A stretch of DNA of 64,000 nucleotides from assembly GCA_902728285.1 (NCBI GenBank), contig CACVBU010001154.1, positions 2,030,604-2,094,603 on the forward strand, read 5' to 3'. The translations under genes and the position numbers were made by a program. Under the pieces are notes generated by a model. That model worked only from the letters and a program-made list of their open reading frames with translations. It did no database searches and was not told where the DNA came from. The stretch comes from Clytia hemisphaerica. Its lineage: Eukaryota > Cnidaria > Hydrozoa > Leptothecata > Clytiidae. Shown here one piece after another: positions 34,901 to 44,799 of the stretch. The number at the start of each line of letters is the position of its first letter. Position 1 is the first letter of the stretch.

Positions 34901-37900
34901 GTGGTCGGTTTGAAAAATCTCAAATGAGAAAAGACAATGACAACAGACTCTTTACAGCAATGAATTTTGAAATTAGCCGAAGATTCTGGATCTGTGTACA
35001 GACAATATATTATTTGACATTACCTTAGTTTGTGTCTACTACAGCTTGTCTACTTAAAAAGCTTTTAAATTTTGCTGATTCTTCCAAGCAAAATCAATTA
35101 TATTTGATTAATTGTCAATTTCAAACAATCGTTCCGATCATGCCATTTAGCCAAGGTTAGGTAAATTGGTTGCGATTTCTACAGATAGACAGGGTTGATA
35201 AAATTAACCAATCTTTAATACTGTAAGTGGTTATGATTTTTAGCTTGACAGAAAATGATTTGTTTATTTTTCAAGGGAACGGTCTTCCTTCGTTACAAAA
35301 TTGAGAATCATTTTTCTTTTGATAAACGCTATTGAAATTTTTGAGGACCTTCTTGTTAACACCTGATTTCTTATTTCATTCTTCTTAGCGCCTGAAAGCG
35401 AAGATGAAGAAAACGACTTGAGACAACCGCTGTATCGAAACATTGAAATCAAAGGAATCACTGTCAAAATGAAATGGTGTGAAACGTGTAGATTCTACCG
35501 ACCACCTCGATGTTCACATTGTAGTGTATGCAATAACTGTGTGGAGGTATAACTATAAATTTAAGAATGTTCTATTTGTCATTTTGTTTTGTTTTTTGAG
35601 TATGTCTTATCGCAGAAAACTTTTCAGTAAGATTTGAGTTACTTTGTGGAATTATTTATCACCAATATTTTTACCATTTCTTTGAGTTTCATTTTCTTTT
35701 TTGATGAACCATGATGCCCAATACATCTCTGTCAACTACCGTAAGTTGGTCTAGTATCGACATCCCTCTTCTAATTCCGACACCCTTCTTTAGAGTTAGG
35801 AATAATATGGAGGTCGGAATTGCTGATGGAAACTTCTTTTTTTTTGCTTAGTGATCAGAGAGGAAAAAATCTTTTGTTTATCAGTTTATCACCTTCCTAT
35901 TATTCCAATCTCTAATAAAAGGTGTCGAAATTGGAGGAGGGATGTCGACATTGGACCAACTTATGGTACCAACTACGAACCAAAAAGACGATTTGCAAAT
36001 CAAAACTTCATTAATTTTCTTTTTTATCTCTGATTTAAAAAAGTTCTTTTTTGTTAATTTTGCATAGGTTTTTGATCATCATTGCCCATGGGTTGACAAT
36101 TGTATAGGGAAAAAGAATTACCGATATTTCTTTTTCTTCGTCACCTCTTTATCACTTCACATTTTGACGGTCATCGCTTTCACCATACTGTTTGTGGTAA
36201 AGAAGAAAGGGGAAGGTGAAGGCATGGTTCAAATACTTCCTGCGTATCTTTTTCATGAACAAAATCAGTTTCTCATTGTTAAATTTTCCTCTTGTGTTAC
36301 TTTAGGCGTACAAACTTTCGCGAGCAGAAACTTTCGCGAGGACGAAAAATCGCGAAATTCACGACATTTACTTTCGCGAATTTAACGGAAAAATATTTTT
36401 CGCGAGCATAAACTTTCGTGAATCAAGGCGTAAAATTGAGAATTTTCACATGAAAAAATAGCTTAGAGGGACGAATACTTCTTGGATTGGCTTGAAACAG
36501 TTGTCTTTTGACTTATTACTCTTTTAGCTGGCTAAAAAGTTACATTTCATTTTAAGTTTGAAGTTTTGCAGATTTTCTATTTTGTCAAGAATTTTTCGCG
36601 AGCATAAACTTTCGCGAAAAGGGTCAAATTCGCGAAAATCGCGAAAGTTTCTACTCGCGAAAGTTTGTACGCCTAAAGTATTCTCTAAAGCAGTAGACAG
36701 AAAAATTAAGTAAAGCACTTAGCTGGCAAAAATACATTTCACACCTTGGAACATGTATGATTTTCTCACCCAGGTGAATTTCTTGCATGTTTCAAGGTGT
36801 GAAATGCACTTTTCCAACCCAAGTGATCTGCTAATTCTTTCTCCAACTAACCGATACTTACTTGTTTACTGGAGCTTTATAAAGCTGTTTTAATAAAAAA
36901 AGATTTTGGAGTAAAGAGAATAATTCATTATGCATAATAATAATTATGCACAATATCATTACTGCATTAACTGTTCGAATTAAAGGCATGTAAGGATTAC
37001 CTCATACTTTAGACATTTTGAAAAAGATGTTTTGTAAGCAATTTTTAGCCAGTCAGAGCTTTATTCGACGTTTTTTCATGACTTTTTTTGCGTGAATCTG
37101 CTAATAGGAAATTTCTGTATCGTTTAGCACTAACTGATCGGAATCGCTTTCTCCTATTTTCTTTTTACGCACGTTTTATTCTTGATATCATATCCTTGAC
37201 AATTTCTTACAATGTTTTCACAGTATTATAATATTAGCTATAGCTGGTCTAGCTTCGTTTCCAGTACTTGGCTTATCAATATTCCACATCGGACTTGTTG
37301 CTCTTGGTAGGACTACCAACGAACAAGTAAGAAAACCTCTTTCTTACAAATCACTGGGACCGCTTCCCACTTAAACAAAATTGGCCACAATATCGTCCCC
37401 GGTGGAAAAATTATACTCAAATTTTTGCCCCGCTGAAAATATTCAGAAAAGTAAATCCTAAAAAATGCAAAATATTGTGCTATTTTTTCATTACCGCTGA
37501 CCGCTGAATTTTCTAGCTCGAAAACAATCGAATTCAAATCCCCAGCCATAAAAACATTGGGATATCAAAATCCCCATCAAGTCTTTACTCTAGGGGCTGA
37601 GTTAGGTCCCGTATGCGCATCGGCGTATAGTCATTTTTTCTTTTGATCATGAAAGTATAGTCCTTGAAGAGTCAGAAAACGTGTGTGGCGTTATTTGGAT
37701 CAGGCACAAATTTCCATAATGGCGGATTTTAGATTTTCAACCCTTTTTAGCTCTCTATCAAGAGATACGAAGTACTTACGTTTTCTAAGTTTTGAAAACG
37801 AAAGTACTTCATAGCTTGACATAGCAATTTTCAGACCATGGTTCTGACCTTTTTCTTAATCAGCATAAAATTTCTGATCGATTGGTATATAGTATGCGGG

Positions 37901-40706
37901 GTTTTAAGCTCAAAAAAATATTTTTCTTAGGCTAGCAGAGCCTAAGAGCCCATGTGACGAAAGAAAGTTTTGAATCCGCCATTATGGATTTCGAAATTCA
38001 TGTAGAATTTTATTATTTGAACGGTAGGCAAGACCCTGCGAAAATTTCAAGTAAATTAAGTGAGCCAATCAAATGTTACAGCCACGCAAACTTGGAACCA
38101 AAAGTAGTCATTTCAAAAAATCAAAATCGAAAGTGCTTCATATCTCCAGATAACGAAATTTTCAGACCATGGTTCTGACATTTTTCTTAATCAGCATAAA
38201 ATTTGTGATCGATTGGTATATAATATGTCTATGTTTAAAGGGCTAAAAAGGGTTGAAAATCACATTCGGCTAAAGCTTCAGATGCATCCGGCTGGACCAA
38301 AGGGGGTCTTGAACCGGGAACCTATAGGTTTCCAAACCAATGCCCTATCCACTAGGCCAAGCCGGCTGCCAAAAATCGTTATTTGGGGTTACTTATACGA
38401 AGGTCTTAGTACTATATATAAATAAGTCTGACTGACGAGTTAGGCTAACTGTTATGATCGCCATTACTCCGAAGAAGCCACCACACGTGTGCACCGCCGG
38501 GTGGTTGCACCGCCGGCCGGGTGAGGGGTTAGGGATTTGCACCAGGGTGGCGCAGCGTCCGCGCGGCCGGATGCATCTGAAGCATTAGCCGAATCTTGAA
38601 AATCTAAAATCCGCCATTATGGAAATTTGTGTCTGATCCAAATAACGCCACACACGTTTTCTGACTCTTCAAGAACTATACTTTCATGATCAAAAGAAAA
38701 AAAAAATGACTATACGCCGATGTGCATACGAGACCTAACTCAGCAACCTAGAGTGCTTTGTCTGTTATCATTACTCGCTACCAGATCCACTGTGAGAAGG
38801 GACTGTGTCCCTAATTTGTCCCATTTTTTGAAAAAATTAAATAGAGACTCTATTCATCAAAGTCATTAAACGTGAAACCTTGCATAGCTTCAGCCAGGTT
38901 TCTAGTTCCCCCCAACAAAGTAAGGTCCCCCCAACAATTTAGCTCCCCCTACAAAATTACCTTGTGCTAGGTCCCCTAGCAAGTTAAGCTAAAACAAAAA
39001 CATTGTTCTCCCGTGCCCCGTAGAGAGAAGTCAATAAAAAATATATGCGAGTACAGTTGTACTGATAAATGAAAACTAAATTTTACTTGTATTAATATTT
39101 ATGTTTACAAATCTTTTACTTTTTATATTTGATTTAATAGTAAGATAAGAGATCTTTTGAAATTAGCTGAACAGCCCCCATAGTCTCAGTCAGATCATCT
39201 AGGCCCCCCCCAAACAATCTAGGTCCCCCAATAATTTGATAATTTTAGCCCCCAGGTTCTTTAAAGGCCAAAATATTTCTTAGCCTCCCCCCAAAAGTAA
39301 AGGGGGGGCTGAAGCTATTCCTTGGTCGAGAAAGGTGGCAATTTCAAGGGCGCATCTTTTTGATGTGGTTTCTGGACGGGCATGTGACTTTGATTTAACG
39401 GGGAGTCACTATTTGATTAAGTAACCACCTGTAATATATTATTCGTATGGAGTAAACTTGTTTTAACATTTACTTTTTATCTTTAGGTCACTGGTAAATT
39501 TGGCAGTGGACATAATCCATTTGATTTGGGTTGTTACCAGAACTGTTGTACAGCTCTTTTTGGCCCACTACCGCCAAGGTACGTTCACTACGTACTCAGT
39601 TTATTTGATAAAACTCTGAAACCTTTTCAGGGATATTGGAAAATATGAATAATATTCCAGGAGGAATCCGAAAAGGCCAAAGAAAAACTTTCTGGGAAGT
39701 TAGAAAAGTTGTCAAAATTTCTGTGAAAAAATCTAGCTTTTTTAGTAAAGGTATTCATCATAATCTGAAGAATAAACCCATTTTTGGCAAGATTTTGGAA
39801 TAACTATGGACACTCTAGTAATTTGTCAAGCATAAACTGATAACCGCCGGGATGGTCTGACTAGTCTGACTTTGATAAAATAACCTCCATTGAATTTGAT
39901 ATAATCTTTACAAAACTACCTTAAGTGGATAAATTTTGGCGTGGATTTGATTTGGCGATTGGCCAAAATACGATTTTTGGCGGGGATTTAATTTGGCGAA
40001 TTGGAAATTTTGTCACACTGAAATGGGTGAAAATTACTCAAAAATATACTAAAAAATTATGATTTTTCACATAATTCTCTTTTTGTTAAATTTAGCGTGG
40101 ATTTAATTTGGCGAATTAACGAATTTGGAAATTTTGGCGAGGATTTAATTTGGCGAATTTTGGCACAATTCGCCAAATTCGCCAAATTTAATCCCCGCCA
40201 AAATTTATCCACTTAAGGTATACTGCACTAAGTAGTAAGTCTGTGACCGCAGTCGTGGGCGACCTAAAGGTTCCTTTTTCGGTAGCTATCTACCCGAAGG
40301 TAGGGGAGGGTGCAACTCATTCTCCTGGATTGCTCCACTACCCTCGATCCTTCTCCTAATTGCTGAACATCAAACTGAGAGTGCCATTTTTGTGGTACGT
40401 ACGAAGTCTTTGGTATGACCCAGCCGACGTACGACCTTACATATCATAGATGGATGCTCTATCACTGCACTACGGTCGCTTATACGATTATAAGAGTACA
40501 TTTTGTTTCACTTCAGGTATCTTGGCTATAAAATGCCGAAAAGGAAAAAGAAGAAGAAGGGTTCACCGTACGGTGGAGACGAAGAAACAGTGCATAATGG
40601 TGAACCGTTGCATACTCAGCACATTCGTATAGAAATGGAACCCATAGCTGCTGGTGGTGACAGTATTAGTGATACTAAGGTAAACTTGTTTTTTACAAAC
40701 ATATAA
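28938..40706 (+). CDS. ZDHHC5/8: Palmitoyltransferase, ZDHHC5/8 type (visible exons)
   Basis: Exons: 28938-29044, 34601-34722, 35389-35546, 36068-36243, 37224-37326, 39487-39578 and 40517-40679. These give 307 residues, or 315 if the last exon reads through its donor to the TAA at 40704-40706. The protein S-acylates membrane proteins. Four membrane segments surround a cytosolic cysteine-rich domain (about 104-143) with DHHC at 132-135; C135 is catalytic. DPG (70-72) follows helix 2. GRTTNEQ (end of exon 5) and [12 protein letters not shown] (start of exon 6) are the TTxE region and the ZDHHC5/8-specific stretch. A basic KRKKKKK cluster follows RYLGYK. The exon 4 donor at 36244 is the only one that keeps frame into exon 5. 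Family members have long C-terminal tails with a PDZ ligand, and no such tail is visible here. A Gypsy element begins 98 bp past the exon 7 donor. Confidence 0.9.
29275..29669. repeat. MITE with TACACCTTATCGG ends (ZDHHC intron 1)
   Basis: TACACCTTATCGGAAATTTA and GGAATTTCCGATAAGGTGTA are inverted ends including TA. The interior contains a T-run of about 20 at 29481 and no ORF. Confidence 0.72.
29831..30015. repeat. Foldback MITE family G, copy 1
   Basis: TAGACCTTTTTTCAAAGAGG to CCTCTTTGAAAAAAGGTCTA, with GTTGAATAATTATGTAGTCC and its inverse further in. Almost the whole element pairs with itself. Confidence 0.8.
30170..30314. repeat. Foldback MITE family G, copy 2
   Basis: TAGACCTTTTTTTAAAGAGG to CCTCTTTAAAAAAAGGTCTA, with GCCATGTTGAATAATTATGT and its inverse inside. 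It is a close relative of copy 1, which lies 155 bp away in the same host MITE. Confidence 0.8.
30917..31008. repeat. Short palindrome related to the GGGGCC MITE at 61442
   Basis: TAGGGGCAGTCGTCTTGAGA and TTGATGGCCCC form imperfect ends, and TTTTTAGAGGCATTTAGCTG resembles the NNCGGCATTTGGCCGTTA core at 61442-62120. Confidence 0.4.
31906..32116. repeat. MITE family B, copy 3 (ZDHHC intron 1)
   Basis: TTACCATAAGTTGGTCTAAT to ATTAGACCATCCAACTAACG, with the CTCTTCTAATTTCGA / TAATTAGAAGAGGGATG arms of the family. Confidence 0.7.
33413..34384. repeat. Large foldback element, about 970 bp (ZDHHC intron 1)
   Basis: The arms are roughly 300 bp each. The left begins TAGTGAGGTCAGGTAGCACA, the right ends GTGCTAACAGACCTCACTA, and both share GATGACGTCAT-type and AAATTTGGTGTTACTGTTTA segments in opposite orientation. 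Translations of the two arms in opposite frames look alike ([10 protein letters not shown] / [10 protein letters not shown]) only because of this symmetry; no gene is implied. TA flanks. Confidence 0.8.
35737..35968. repeat. MITE family B, copy 4 (ZDHHC intron 3)
   Basis: TACCGTAAGTTGGTCTAGTA to CATTGGACCAACTTATGGTA, with AATTCCGACACCC / GGTGTCGAAATT inside. The longest copy of the family in this window. Confidence 0.78.
36300..36678. repeat. TTCGCGA-rich MITE family A, copy 4 (ZDHHC intron 4)
   Basis: CTTTAGGCGTACAAACTTTC to GAAAGTTTGTACGCCTAAAG, flanked by TA. The ends carry arrays of CTTTCGCGA and CGCGAGCA. This is the best preserved copy, in inverted orientation relative to copy 3. Confidence 0.85.
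36733..36808. repeat. Hairpin (ZDHHC intron 4)
   Basis: CATTTCACACCTTGGAACAT and ATGTTTCAAGGTGTGAAATG pair across about 35 nt. No other copy is visible in the window. Confidence 0.55.
37587..38754. repeat. 1.2-kb TIR element with internal tRNA-like unit (ZDHHC intron 5)
   Basis: The ends pair over about 150 bp: ACTCTAGGGGCTGAGTTAGG against CCTAACTCAGCAACCTAGAGT, and AATGGCGGATTTTAGATTTT against its inverse near 38600. Inside are a 65-bp direct repeat (37832-37898 and 38163-38227, GATCGATTGGTATATA) and a tRNA-like unit at 38270-38372. No transposase is visible. Confidence 0.75.
38284..38370 (-). repeat. tRNA-Ser-like SINE head or pseudo-tRNA
   Basis: On the minus strand it starts GCCGGCTTGGCCTAGTGGAT, with a six-pair acceptor stem against AGCCGG. 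It has a D arm GCCT/GGGC, an anticodon-like loop TTGGAAA (GGA, serine type) and a B-box-like GGTTCAAGACC. Only two T-stem pairs form, so a working tRNA is unlikely. Confidence 0.55.
38870..39330. repeat. Low-complexity C-run repeat (ZDHHC intron 5)
   Basis: Many copies of AGNTCCCCCCAAC-like words are bounded by CATAGCTTCAGCC at the left and GGGGCTGAAGCTAT at the right, which are inverse of each other. Probably a degenerate MITE with an internal minisatellite. Confidence 0.5.
39917..40220. repeat. MITE with TACCTTAAGTGG ends (ZDHHC intron 6)
   Basis: TACCTTAAGTGGATAAATTT and AAATTTATCCACTTAAGGTA are perfect inverted ends including TA. Inside, GGATTTAATTTGGCGAATT is repeated directly about five times and once inverted. 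Confidence 0.85.
40228..40482 (-). repeat. tRNA-headed SINE, copy 2 (ZDHHC intron 6)
   Basis: On the minus strand AGCGACCGTAGTGCAGTGAT is the head, followed by a body that matches the SINE at 11519-11780 (GGTATGACCCAGCCG and CTACCCGAAGGTAGG equivalents). The B box is damaged. It ends 34 bp before exon 7. Confidence 0.7.
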
Positions 40707-40777
40707 TTTAGTCACTATATCCGGCTGCTCTAGTTATACGATCGTCAGTTTTTATAAAGTGATTATTAACTTGGTAG

Positions 40778-41289
40778 TGTGACGAAGGGAAGTTAGGCGA
40801 TTGGGGTCACCCTTTAGTTATTGAGGGGACCTCTCAGATCACTTAACTGTTCCTTCGATCAGGGTATCCCTTATTGGGGATAAGTCTATGGACACGTAGT
40901 AAAGGTACGCTAATAGATTTCAATCAACATCAATTCTGTTTCTCCAATTAAGCAATAAATATCAAATAAGCGTAACATAAATAACATCAAATAACTTAGT
41001 AACTCTGGCATGTAATTAACGATAGTTCTCTTTCAAGTCCTTCTCCTTCAAGTTCTCCTTTTCAAGTCCCTGAAGTCCTTCTCCTTTAAGTTCTCCTTTT
41101 CAAGTCCCTGATTTCTTTCCTTTTCTCACTCATAATCTCTCGCCCTATTCAGAGGTCTGAGCTCGAGGGCCTGAGCCCCACTCTATTGATGTCTATTCAT
41201 TTTTCAGTTCATTAACATCGTGTTGGCTCAGTCCCAACCTCCTTTGCATTATTCATTATCGTTTACTATTCATCATCATCAACCTCACA
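40778..41289 (-). repeat. Gypsy 3' LTR (512 bp)
   Basis: Begins TGTGACG and ends CCTCACA on the plus strand. A pyrimidine-rich minisatellite (TTCAAGTCC / TTCTCCTT units) lies at about 41028-41110, with fewer units than in the other LTR. A plus-strand AATAAA occurs near 40951 and could act on ZDHHC transcripts. Confidence 0.93.
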
Positions 41290-41921
41290 TCTCCGACGTT
41301 CGACAAGTGACGTCCTCGTCACTTAAAAAATTTGTCAATTTGTTGATAGTTAATGATCTACCAACGTAAGATAGTTTTTCAGTCTCTTTATTATTTCTTT
41401 CAATGCGCATTGTAAAAATTCATAAGTTTTTCATAGTTCGGTAATTCATAATAATTCATTCATAATACTGCAGTTTAAACAATTCATAATACTATAATTC
41501 ATATCTACCATATGCATGTTTCAATCGGAAATCACGCCCTTAAGCCGGCCGAACGTGATTTCTTCGAAAATAGTCTCTGGATCCAGGTTATAATTTCAGC
41601 TGTTCGCTATAAACAGCATTTCATTCTTCATTATGCTGAATGTGTATTTCAATTATCCATTCTTTAATTTTGAATTCAAAAGTTTTTTGATACGTAGTGC
41701 ACTACCGTTAAATTCACCATTTCAATTGTCGGATTGTGATGATTTTGATAAGACGCCATTCTTGCGCGTCCGTGAGTGTTGTCTATTCAACGTTGGTTGA
41801 GTTTTCATCCGTTCACTTGGGATGATAAGTTCGTTTTGTTTGAGTGAGCTTCATTTGCTTCCTGAGTTTTTAATCGTTCGTTTGGACTTGATTTTATAAT
41901 TTATCAATCACGTTTTTCAAA
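41290..41921. other. Region between 3' LTR and antisense ORF
   Basis: No ORF. It holds repeated ATTCATAATAC words (about 41430-41510) and lies where the antisense gene's 5' UTR or promoter would be. The minus strand next to the LTR reads GTCGGAGA, a poor polypurine tract. Confidence 0.4.
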
Positions 41922-42718
41922 ATGTTCTACCTTTTTTTCGTTGCGCTGTCGTTTCCTATCATCAAGAGGAAACGAACTCCCCGGCAGTTATTCTTCACCG
42001 AAGAGATATCCCATCGATCGTGGATCGCGGCCACGGAGGACAAGGCTAGCTGGATGGATGAGGGGATGATTTATTCGACGCTGCGACTGGCCACGGGAAC
42101 GAATTCTTTCGTTACTGGTGGATTGGTGTTGCGGTTGCAGGAGATGCGCAGTGTCCTCTCCGGTATCAATCTTCCGCGGCCGGTCGTCGAGACAATAATA
42201 GGTTTCACCTTGATTCTGGAATTCCCCGATTCCTACGAGCCTTTCCGTGCGCCGTGCTTCCCCACGGAGCCCGAGGTTGTGCGACCGTCATCATTTTGGC
42301 CAGTGCTTCCTTGGGATGGGTTGCCACCTCGGAAATCCTATAATAAGGAAGACAACATCGAACGTAAGTGGAAAAATTCTATATCAATTTACAATCAAAT
42401 ATTAAATATTAAAACGTCCTAAAGTTCTCTGATACCAGATCATTGAACCAAATAAATAAAATACTACAAAAAAAAATTTTAATCGACAAATTCTAATCAA
42501 ATTTTATATACAAATCTTCATTTTATGATTCACTAATAACATTCTTGTTACAGTTCCTGATGGTTTCTCTTCATTATTTTTCAGGGAATAAACTGAAGAA
42601 CAACCCCGTAAGTCCGTCCGAGCGTTGGGCTCAGATTAAAGCTGAGCAAGAAGAGCCTGATTGGGATGACGAATTGAATTGTTCGGAATTGTCGGATTCA
42701 GCCGAAGTGATTGAGTAG
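41922..42718 (+). CDS. Spliced antisense ORF inside the Gypsy element
   Basis: Exon 1 at 41922-42363 and exon 2 at 42585-42718 join in frame across a canonical intron (donor GTAAGT at 42364, acceptor TATTTTTCAG ending 42584), giving 191 aa. An unspliced reading would end at 42422. The protein begins with a short hydrophobic stretch (MFYLFFVALSFPII) and then KRKR. It has a Pro/Glu-rich middle and ends acidic (EEPDWDDELNCSELSDSAE). No known domain is recognised. It is opposite in sense to every other gene of the element and starts 633 bp inside the 3' LTR. The layout recalls antisense genes of deltaretroviruses such as HBZ, but that is an analogy of position only. It might also be a captured host gene. 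Confidence 0.6.
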
Positions 42719-43350
42719 CTCGGTAAGTTTTCCTTTGTTTGCAATACTTCCGGCCATTGCTCATGTACGGGAGCTCCTCGTTGCAGTGGCGGAAGCGGTT
42801 TCTCATATCTCCACACCGTAAACGCTCCGAATTTTTCTTTCCTCAATCCCATTCGACGAAGATAATCAGTTCTGTATTCTTCTGTTGTCAAACGTATTAA
42901 GATATCTAGTCGGCGGTCTTCTTCCCTGATACTGCTTGCTTCTTTGGGTGATCTTCTTCTAAGTCTTGTCAAGATTATCTCACTGTGCATCCTTCCAAAA
43001 TACGAAAGAATAAGTTGGGGTTTTGTGTTTATTATATCCCTTTGCAGTTCGATACAGGGTGCTATCTTCAGCTGTATAAATTGAAAGCGAATTCTTGTGA
43101 TTGTGTAGTTCAACCATCTTTCCTTCTTTCTTGATTGATCGCTCATCATGAGGTCGACTCGTATTTTCTTTAACAGCATTGCCTGTTGCTTCTGTGACAT
43201 AATTTTATCCATCTTGATTTCTAGATTTACTCGTCCTGTCGCCAGAAGTGCTTGAAAGCTGAGCGTGGACAATCGCAGCACCATCTTGCCAACCATCAGA
43301 ATGTTGAACCGTGAAATATAATGATTTTTTGTTTCTTTTATATACTTCAC
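42631..43350 (-). CDS. Unknown 239-aa ORF of the Gypsy element
   Basis: The most 3' sense ORF of the element. It is rich in Arg, Lys, Ile and Leu, with amphipathic stretches (RLRRRSPKEASSIREEDRR) and a Ser-rich tail (SAESDNSEQFNSSSQSGSS). There are no membrane helices and no recognised family. Its last 88 bp (42631-42718) overlap the antisense exon 2 tail to tail. By position it could be an accessory protein made from a spliced subgenomic RNA. The codon content looks protein-like, but translation is unproven. Confidence 0.5.
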   Translation of the reverse strand: MKYIKETKNHYISRFNILMVGKMVLRLSTLSFQALLATGRVNLEIKMDKIMSQKQQAMLLKKIRVDLMMSDQSRKKERWLNYTITRIRFQFIQLKIAPCIELQRDIINTKPQLILSYFGRMHSEIILTRLRRRSPKEASSIREEDRRLDILIRLTTEEYRTDYLRRMGLRKEKFGAFTVWRYEKPLPPLQRGAPVHEQWPEVLQTKENLPSYSITSAESDNSEQFNSSSQSGSSCSALI

Positions 43351-43584
43351 AAAAATTTCGTTTGTTATTTCCTTTCCTCCACCGCTTCCTTTGTTTCGTC
43401 ACAATACATATAGTACAAACTTTTGCGGTACTTCGGTTACCATGATTGCAACTCTTTTAAAATTAATGAGTCTTTACCATAGTGATATAAGTGCGGTTTA
43501 GTTTGTAGTTTGAAACACAATTTCGAACATCAAAACATTAAGGTTATTTACATCTATTTACATTTTCTTCGTTGCTTCTTTTAT

Positions 43585-44799
43585 TCAATGGAGTATCCGC
43601 AAACGGCATTTTGCATTGAGCCTCTGGAACTCTTCCGTTGCGTTAACCCTTTGTCCGCTACCTACAATTATTCCCAATACCATTCTCGTGTCTGTCTTCT
43701 TCAGGAAAGGGTATAGTATTTTGGGCAGCGGGAATTCAAGCACAACCACGTGCTTGGTCCATTTTGATAATACTTTTCCGGTTTTGATCATGAGGGTAGT
43801 TGGGACTTCTACAAAGTTTCGTGTGAGATTTCCGTCAATTTCCTTTCCTTCGTGTACATCTTGTTTCATAAAGGTCAATCCGTAAACGGTACCCAAGGCC
43901 GTAACCGCTATCGCAGCTAAAATTCCCAGGCCAATCCAGCATTTTGATACTCCTTCTCGATTGCTACTTTTCTGGAAAATTGTTTTCTTGTTGCCGCTTG
44001 TAATGGTCTTCTCCTGAAAATTGATGATGGCTTTCTCAGCACTTAAGATGTCTGTCCCAATTATCGCTTCTTCTTCGATACCGGGGACTACCAGGAAGTT
44101 TTGATTCTTTAGTGATTTCGGATCTACAATGCTCGTTGGAATGATTACACTTCCTGTGGTTTCTATTTCTTCTCCAGTTATGGAATTCAACGTTGTGTCG
44201 GTAACGTGTGTTAGAAATGGTGCTATTTCTGCAGCGTCCCAGATATCTTTGTTTAGAAGTGAGTGTGTTGATCCAGTGTCGATTAGTGCCATGTATGGTT
44301 TTGTCTCACCTTCTATTGACAGGTAAACTCTGGTTGTGATTCCATGTTTCTTTTCTTCATCTCCTTTAGATTGGCTTGACACCGCAAGTACGTGTCCTCG
44401 CCTTGCTCTGTTTTTATGAGAGTGTCCACGTTTCTTGTTATGATGCACGTACGTGAATACATCTCTCTGTGACGGTTCTTCTTCGTTTGCACTTCCGTCT
44501 TCCTGTCTGTTGACAGTCTCCGTCATCAATCGTCTCGCGTGGTGATGTCTGTGATGGGAGCGTCTCTCGCGATGTCTTCTTTGATTGTCCTCATGATGGA
44601 GTCGTTTTGGTTCGCCTGCTTTGCTTTCTTCGGGTGTAAATTTCTGTTTGACATTTCTTTTAAAGATCTTTATTAACGAATCTCTGTTTAAGTACGCAAA
44701 TCCTGCAATGAGGAATAGAATAATAATCCACTTGATTGTGCCACTGACTCCTCCAAATACATTGAACAGGTTTCCGATCCCCTTTTCCGGCCGATTCAA
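43585..44799 (-). CDS. Env membrane anchor plus second retropepsin-like domain
   Basis: 404 aa. Helix 1 (about 21-37, WIIILFLIAGFAYL) fits the transmembrane anchor missing from the end of the upstream Env frame. A His/Arg-rich linker follows (68-90). Residues about 155-265 look like a retropepsin: MALIDTGSTHSLL (DTGS at 174-177), then about 70 residues later EAIIGTDIL (244-252), the usual second motif. Helix 2 lies at about 288-308, followed by a 95-residue tail. The Pol protease of the same element (DSGA) is separate, so this element has two. The initiator Met is inside the frame overlap, so the natural start may be upstream in Env. It could process Env or cleave host membrane proteins; both are speculation. 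Confidence 0.7.
   Translation of the reverse strand: MNRPEKGIGNLFNVFGGVSGTIKWIIILFLIAGFAYLNRDSLIKIFKRNVKQKFTPEESKAGEPKRLHHEDNQRRHRERRSHHRHHHARRLMTETVNRQEDGSANEEEPSQRDVFTYVHHNKKRGHSHKNRARRGHVLAVSSQSKGDEEKKHGITTRVYLSIEGETKPYMALIDTGSTHSLLNKDIWDAAEIAPFLTHVTDTTLNSITGEEIETTGSVIIPTSIVDPKSLKNQNFLVVPGIEEEAIIGTDILSAEKAIINFQEKTITSGNKKTIFQKSSNREGVSKCWIGLGILAAIAVTALGTVYGLTFMKQDVHEGKEIDGNLTRNFVEVPTTLMIKTGKVLSKWTKHVVVLEFPLPKILYPFLKKTDTRMVLGIIVGSGQRVNATEEFQRLNAKCRLRILH

Noticed and set aside
38284-38370. Functional tRNA-Ser
   Set aside because: The T stem has only two pairs and a serine tRNA long variable arm is absent.
40950-41110. CRISPR-like or regular spaced repeat array
   Set aside because: The repeats are an uneven pyrimidine minisatellite inside an LTR of a eukaryotic genome.
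41922-42718. Last exons of the ZDHHC gene, which is on the same strand
   Set aside because: The ORF lies between the two LTRs of the Gypsy element and has no resemblance to ZDHHC tails.
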